Positions 5,501 through 7,540 of a DNA stretch of 7,540 nucleotides are shown here, in pieces. The position numbers and the translations under genes were made by a program. Every line of letters starts with the position of its first letter. The first letter of the stretch is position 1. This stretch comes from Desulfurococcales archaeon (GTDB lineage: Archaea; Thermoproteota; Thermoprotei_A; Sulfolobales; Desulfurococcaceae), in NCBI GenBank assembly GCA_015522345.1, contig WAML01000113.1:1-7540 (forward strand). Direction: 5' to 3'. Under the pieces are notes generated by a model. That model ran no database searches. It worked only from the letters and a program-made list of their open reading frames with translations, and had not been told where the DNA came from.

Positions 5501-6133
5501 TTACAGCATTAAAATATAATGATAAGCCATTTTTGCTAATATAGTTTTCTCAAGAGCTTCCTTTGTAATAGTATATTTATTCAAGCTAGTTTGTTTTACA
5601 GAGTATACTTCATATAATATATTTAGATAATTTTTATTAAACGTTACATTAGCTAAATCATCTATTTCTATACATGCACATGCTTTAACCATATTCTCTC
5701 TAACGAGAGTTTCTAGTAAATTGTCTATATCCTGAGGATTTTTCCCTAAAGTTACTATGTAGAATGTATTTGATGTCTTCATGTATTCTTCTATAAGTTT
5801 AACTACATCAGCTAATTGTCTTTTAACTAATAGTATTGAAAGCCATAGAAGACCTTTATTTCTTATATTCTTTTTCTTTGAAGACAAGTCGTGGAAATAC
5901 TTTATGCTTGTAAATAGTATAGCTGGAGTTAAGAACATATATGCTGGGACAAATATTGCTACTAAACCATACTTTAATGAATAGTCTTGTACAATGTCTA
6001 TAGATTCAAATAAATTGTTGACGCTACACTTATGAATTGATATATAGTATTTCCTGTTAACGGTGTAATCGAATACGTAAGTACATGATTTAATAAGCTT
6101 ATACCCGTAGATTATTGAGTCTTCAGATACCAC
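5501..6133 (-). CDS. Membrane-anchored protein of unknown function, 210 residues
   Basis: I do not recognise this family. The N-terminal 54 residues are polar and Tyr-rich with three Cys (17, 36 and nearby context), followed by one clear membrane helix (YGLVAIFVPAYMFLTPAILFT, starting at 55) and a short hydrophobic stretch GLLWLSILLV (94-103) after a basic segment KKKNIRNK. The remainder, from about 104, looks cytoplasmic and mixed alpha/beta. It includes a helix-turn-helix-like stretch NPQDIDNLLETLVRENMVK (132-150) that could be a winged-helix fragment, although this is weak. There is no signal peptide. GTG 6131-6133 is chosen as start because AGGAG (6141-6145) sits 7 bases upstream. It lies 121 bases downstream of S17e on the same strand and has a possible promoter of its own. 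It is likely a lineage-specific gene, since the composition is richer in Asn, Lys and Ile than its neighbours. Confidence 0.68.
   Translation of the reverse strand: MVSEDSIIYGYKLIKSCTYVFDYTVNRKYYISIHKCSVNNLFESIDIVQDYSLKYGLVAIFVPAYMFLTPAILFTSIKYFHDLSSKKKNIRNKGLLWLSILLVKRQLADVVKLIEEYMKTSNTFYIVTLGKNPQDIDNLLETLVRENMVKACACIEIDDLANVTFNKNYLNILYEVYSVKQTSLNKYTITKEALEKTILAKMAYHYILML
5530..5534 (+). terminator. Candidate U-run terminator of the microprotein gene
   Basis: The plus strand reads CCATTTTTGC about 30 bases after the microprotein stop, within the 3' end of the convergent gene. If used, the two transcripts would overlap at their 3' ends. Evidence is the T-run only. Confidence 0.25.
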
Positions 6134-6203
6134 TTCTACTCTCCTATCAATAGTTTAAGTTTTCAAAGGAATAATAGTTAACGAGCAAGGGCGTAAAACG
6201 ACC

Positions 6204-6210
6204 TTATATA
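6204..6210 (-). promoter_or_regulatory. Candidate TATA box of the 210-residue membrane protein gene
   Basis: The minus strand reads GTATATAAGG. A start about 26 bases downstream, near 6181, leaves a leader of about 48 bases with the AGGAG site. This would make the gene independent of S17e, but read-through from S17e is also possible. Confidence 0.4.
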
Positions 6211-6254
6211 CATAGTAGTACTGGCTATACTGTAGAGTTAAGTAAGTTATTCAT

Positions 6255-6455
6255 TTAAGCACTTCTTTTCTCTCTTAATTTAACTAAGTGTGTAATGTAT
6301 CCTGCAATTCTATTTCGTATTCTTTTAGACTTTGTATCAATTAAGTTTTTGACAACCATTTTATTATGTTCGAAATCTGTAGTAAATAGATCTGGATATT
6401 TTTCTAAGAGTTCACGAGCTGTTCTTTTCACTAACCTTATACGTACTTTCCCCAT
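6255..6455 (-). CDS. rps17e: 30S ribosomal protein S17e
   Basis: This is a small basic protein of the archaeal and eukaryotic small ribosomal subunit, absent from bacteria. The 66 residues fit the short archaeal form. Recognisable blocks are MGKVRIRLVKRTARELLEKY (1-20), TTDFEHNK (24-31) and SKRIRNRIAGYITHLVK (43-59). These are the conserved N-terminal helix and the Arg/Lys-rich rRNA-binding segment. The start ATG 6453-6455 has a GGTG site 8 bases upstream (6464-6467). It is not embedded in a ribosomal-protein operon. The divergent neighbour is the thermosome gene 341 bases away, and the 210-residue membrane protein follows downstream. The identification is secure. Confidence 0.95.
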   Translation of the reverse strand: MGKVRIRLVKRTARELLEKYPDLFTTDFEHNKMVVKNLIDTKSKRIRNRIAGYITHLVKLREKRSA

Positions 6456-6495
6456 ATTATCTACACCACTTCATCTTTGTTGAAATATGGTATAG

Positions 6496-6506
6496 ATATT
6501 TTTATT
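6496..6506 (-). promoter_or_regulatory. Candidate TATA box of rps17e
   Basis: The minus strand reads AATAAAAATAT. It predicts a start near 6475 and a short leader of about 20 bases containing the GGTG site. A longer AT-rich tract at 6511-6525 is an alternative. Confidence 0.4.
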
Positions 6507-6598
6507 CTACTTTATTTATTAATTTACTTCCACTAACCACTATGTGGTGTAGTTATTATTGGTTACCCGTTTAAATAGATACCGTCTCCACCTATTAT

Positions 6599-6610
6599 AT
6601 TTTAAATTTT
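6599..6610 (+). promoter_or_regulatory. Candidate TATA box for a leaderless 41-codon frame
   Basis: The plus strand reads ATTTTAAATTTT, centred about 25 bases before ATG 6630-6632. This is the spacing expected if transcription starts at the ATG itself, as is common for crenarchaeal first genes. No SD site precedes that ATG, consistent with a leaderless transcript. Confidence 0.4.
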
Positions 6611-6629
6611 AATAAGAAGATAAGAAGAT

Positions 6630-6755
6630 ATGGTATTGCATGATGATATGCGGGACACAGATCTCCAGATATTCCTAGGTAACATAGGTGTGGGAATAGA
6701 CCGTGATTACTTTCTTATTGAGGGAAGAGTTTATATAGAACCCCTTCCATTTTGA
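6630..6755 (+). CDS. Possible leaderless small protein, 41 residues, upstream of the thermosome gene
   Basis: I recognise no family. The frame encodes an acidic N-terminal part (VLHDDMRDTDLQIF, 2-15) followed by LGNIGVGIDRDYFLIEGRVY (16-35) and a hydrophobic end, IEPLPF. The latter half reads like beta-strands around a Gly turn. There are no cysteines beyond chance and no membrane segment. Support is a TATA-like box at leaderless spacing and a base composition visibly less AT-rich than the flanking intergenic DNA. Against it, two Arg codons are CGG and CGT, while neighbouring genes mostly use AGA/AGG. Also, the thermosome TATA box (6730-6737) lies inside the frame, so part of the sequence is fixed by another function. 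A structured leader RNA or chance ORF remains possible. If real, it ends 41 bases before the thermosome start. Confidence 0.38.
   Translation: MVLHDDMRDTDLQIFLGNIGVGIDRDYFLIEGRVYIEPLPF
6730..6737 (+). promoter_or_regulatory. TATA box of the thermosome gene
   Basis: The plus strand reads GAGTTTATATAGAA, an excellent archaeal TATA box. Transcription would start near 6759, leaving a leader of about 38 bases. Chaperonin promoters in archaea are typically strong and heat-inducible. No additional operator repeat is evident. Confidence 0.6.
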
Positions 6756-6784
6756 CTGATTAGAAGTAGTTATTAAGAGAAATT

Positions 6785-6790
6785 AGGTGG
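6785..6790 (+). promoter_or_regulatory. Shine-Dalgarno site of the thermosome gene
   Basis: AGGTGG lies six bases before ATG 6797-6799 and selects that ATG over Met6. The same hexamer precedes tpiA. Confidence 0.65.
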
Positions 6791-6796
6791 TTTTAA

Positions 6797-7540
6797 ATGG
6801 CTGTAGAACCTATGGGTGTACCTGTACTTATACTGAAGGAAGGCACTCAGAGAACTGCTGGTAGAGATGCTTTAAGAACAAATATAATGGCTGTTAGAGC
6901 AGTAGCAGAAACTCTTAGAACAACTTATGGACCTAAAGGAATGGATAAAATGCTTGTTGATAGTCTAGGCGATGTAACTATAACAAACGATGGTGCAACT
7001 ATTCTAGACAAAATGGATGTCCAGCATCCAGCAGCTAAAATGCTTGTACAAATAGCTAAAGGACAGGATGAAGAAGTAGGTGATGGAACTAAGACAGCCG
7101 TTATATTTGCTGGCGAACTACTAAAGTACGCTGAAGAACTACTTGACAAAAACATTCACCCAACACTAATTATAAGTGGATACAGAAAAGCCTTAGAAGA
7201 AGCTATTAAGAAACTATATGAGATTGCTGAGCCAATAAATGTCAACGACGATGAAACATTGAAGAAGATAGCTAAAACAGCTTTAACAAGTAAAGCTGTT
7301 CATGGAGCTAGAGAACACTTTGCAGAAATAGCTGTTAAAGCTGTGAAACAAATAGCTGAGAAAAGAGGAGACAAATACTATATCGATCTAGATAATATAC
7401 AAGTTATTAAGAAACATGGAGGAAGCTTAGTAGATACTCAGCTTGTTTATGGTATTGTTTTGGATAAGGAGGTTGTTCATCCTGGTATGCCTAGGAGGGT
7501 TGAAGGTGCTAGAATAGCACTACTAGACACACCACTAGAA
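6797..7540 (+). CDS. Thermosome (group II chaperonin) subunit, first 248 residues
   Basis: This is an ATP-driven protein-folding chamber subunit of the cytosol, related to eukaryotic CCT. About 45% of the usual 550 residues is present before the window ends, and the frame is open at 7540. The equatorial ATPase domain comes first, with TYGPKGMDKML (43-53), NDGATIL (64-70) and VGDGTKTAV (94-102). This is followed by an intermediate-domain segment and the start of the apical domain (about 216 on, including VVHPGMPRRV, 226-235). The nucleotide motif usually written GDGTT is GDGTK here (Lys99). I believe this variant occurs in some crenarchaeal paralogues, and it is noted rather than taken as loss of function. 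Crenarchaea carry two or three thermosome genes, and which paralogue this is cannot be settled from sequence alone. The start has both a good SD site and a TATA box. It diverges from S17e. Confidence 0.96.
   Translation, partial: MAVEPMGVPVLILKEGTQRTAGRDALRTNIMAVRAVAETLRTTYGPKGMDKMLVDSLGDVTITNDGATILDKMDVQHPAAKMLVQIAKGQDEEVGDGTKTAVIFAGELLKYAEELLDKNIHPTLIISGYRKALEEAIKKLYEIAEPINVNDDETLKKIAKTALTSKAVHGAREHFAEIAVKAVKQIAEKRGDKYYIDLDNIQVIKKHGGSLVDTQLVYGIVLDKEVVHPGMPRRVEGARIALLDTPLE

Noticed and set aside
6638..6720. A second C/D box sRNA starting at ATGATGA (6639-6645) upstream of the thermosome gene.
   Set aside because: A C-box match and a CAGA at plausible D' distance exist, but there is no matching C' with a D box CTGA at suitable spacing. 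The reading frame through the region is a better explanation.
6925..7155. Minus-strand 76-codon Ser-rich frame within the thermosome gene.
   Set aside because: It is antisense to a well-identified chaperonin; the Ser-rich content arises from complementing Glu/Ala/Gly codons.
1..7540. Mobile elements, CRISPR arrays, tRNA genes.
   Set aside because: No transposase, terminal inverted repeats, regularly spaced repeats or tRNA T-loop/anticodon patterns were found on either strand.

Overview
This AT-rich window reads as chromosomal DNA of a hyperthermophilic crenarchaeon (Thermoproteota), most like the Desulfurococcales and perhaps near Staphylothermus; the genus is a guess from protein style and base composition. 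The support is an archaeal-type triosephosphate isomerase, the bifunctional FBP aldolase/phosphatase, ABCE1/RLI, ribosomal protein S17e, a group II chaperonin, crenarchaeal promoters (TTTATATA-like boxes, GGTG-type ribosome sites) and a C/D box guide RNA.

Left part, all on the minus strand: the 5' end of an MscS-type channel gene (1-288), a 317-base gap with no gene, triosephosphate isomerase (606-1307), FBP aldolase/phosphatase (1419-2564) and the ribosome-recycling ATPase ABCE1 (2700-4529). The genes are 111-317 bases apart and most have their own candidate TATA box, so they look like neighbouring single units rather than a tight operon. The isomerase and the FBP enzyme act in consecutive steps of gluconeogenesis.

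Middle: the 355-base gap 4530-4884 holds a C/D box sRNA on the plus strand (about 4663-4728) with an unusually complete internal kink-turn. Next is a 95-residue protein with the N-terminal zinc ribbon of TFS/RpoM but no catalytic C-terminal ribbon (4885-5172, minus). Divergent from it lies a 28-residue gene (5413-5499, plus), absent from a length-limited ORF scan, that encodes a peptide of 18 Glu and 5 Trp in two 12-residue repeats, with a good ribosome site and a candidate promoter. It ends one base from the stop of a convergent 210-residue membrane-anchored protein of unknown function (5501-6133, minus).

Right part: ribosomal protein S17e (6255-6455, minus) and the first 248 codons of a thermosome subunit (6797 to the window end, plus) diverge. 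The 341 bases between them contain a possible leaderless 41-residue gene (6630-6755, plus) whose 3' end contains the thermosome TATA box.

The most unusual items are the Glu/Trp microprotein, the sRNA with a compensated D'/C' kink-turn, the truncated TFS-like protein and the small ORF overlapping the chaperonin promoter.
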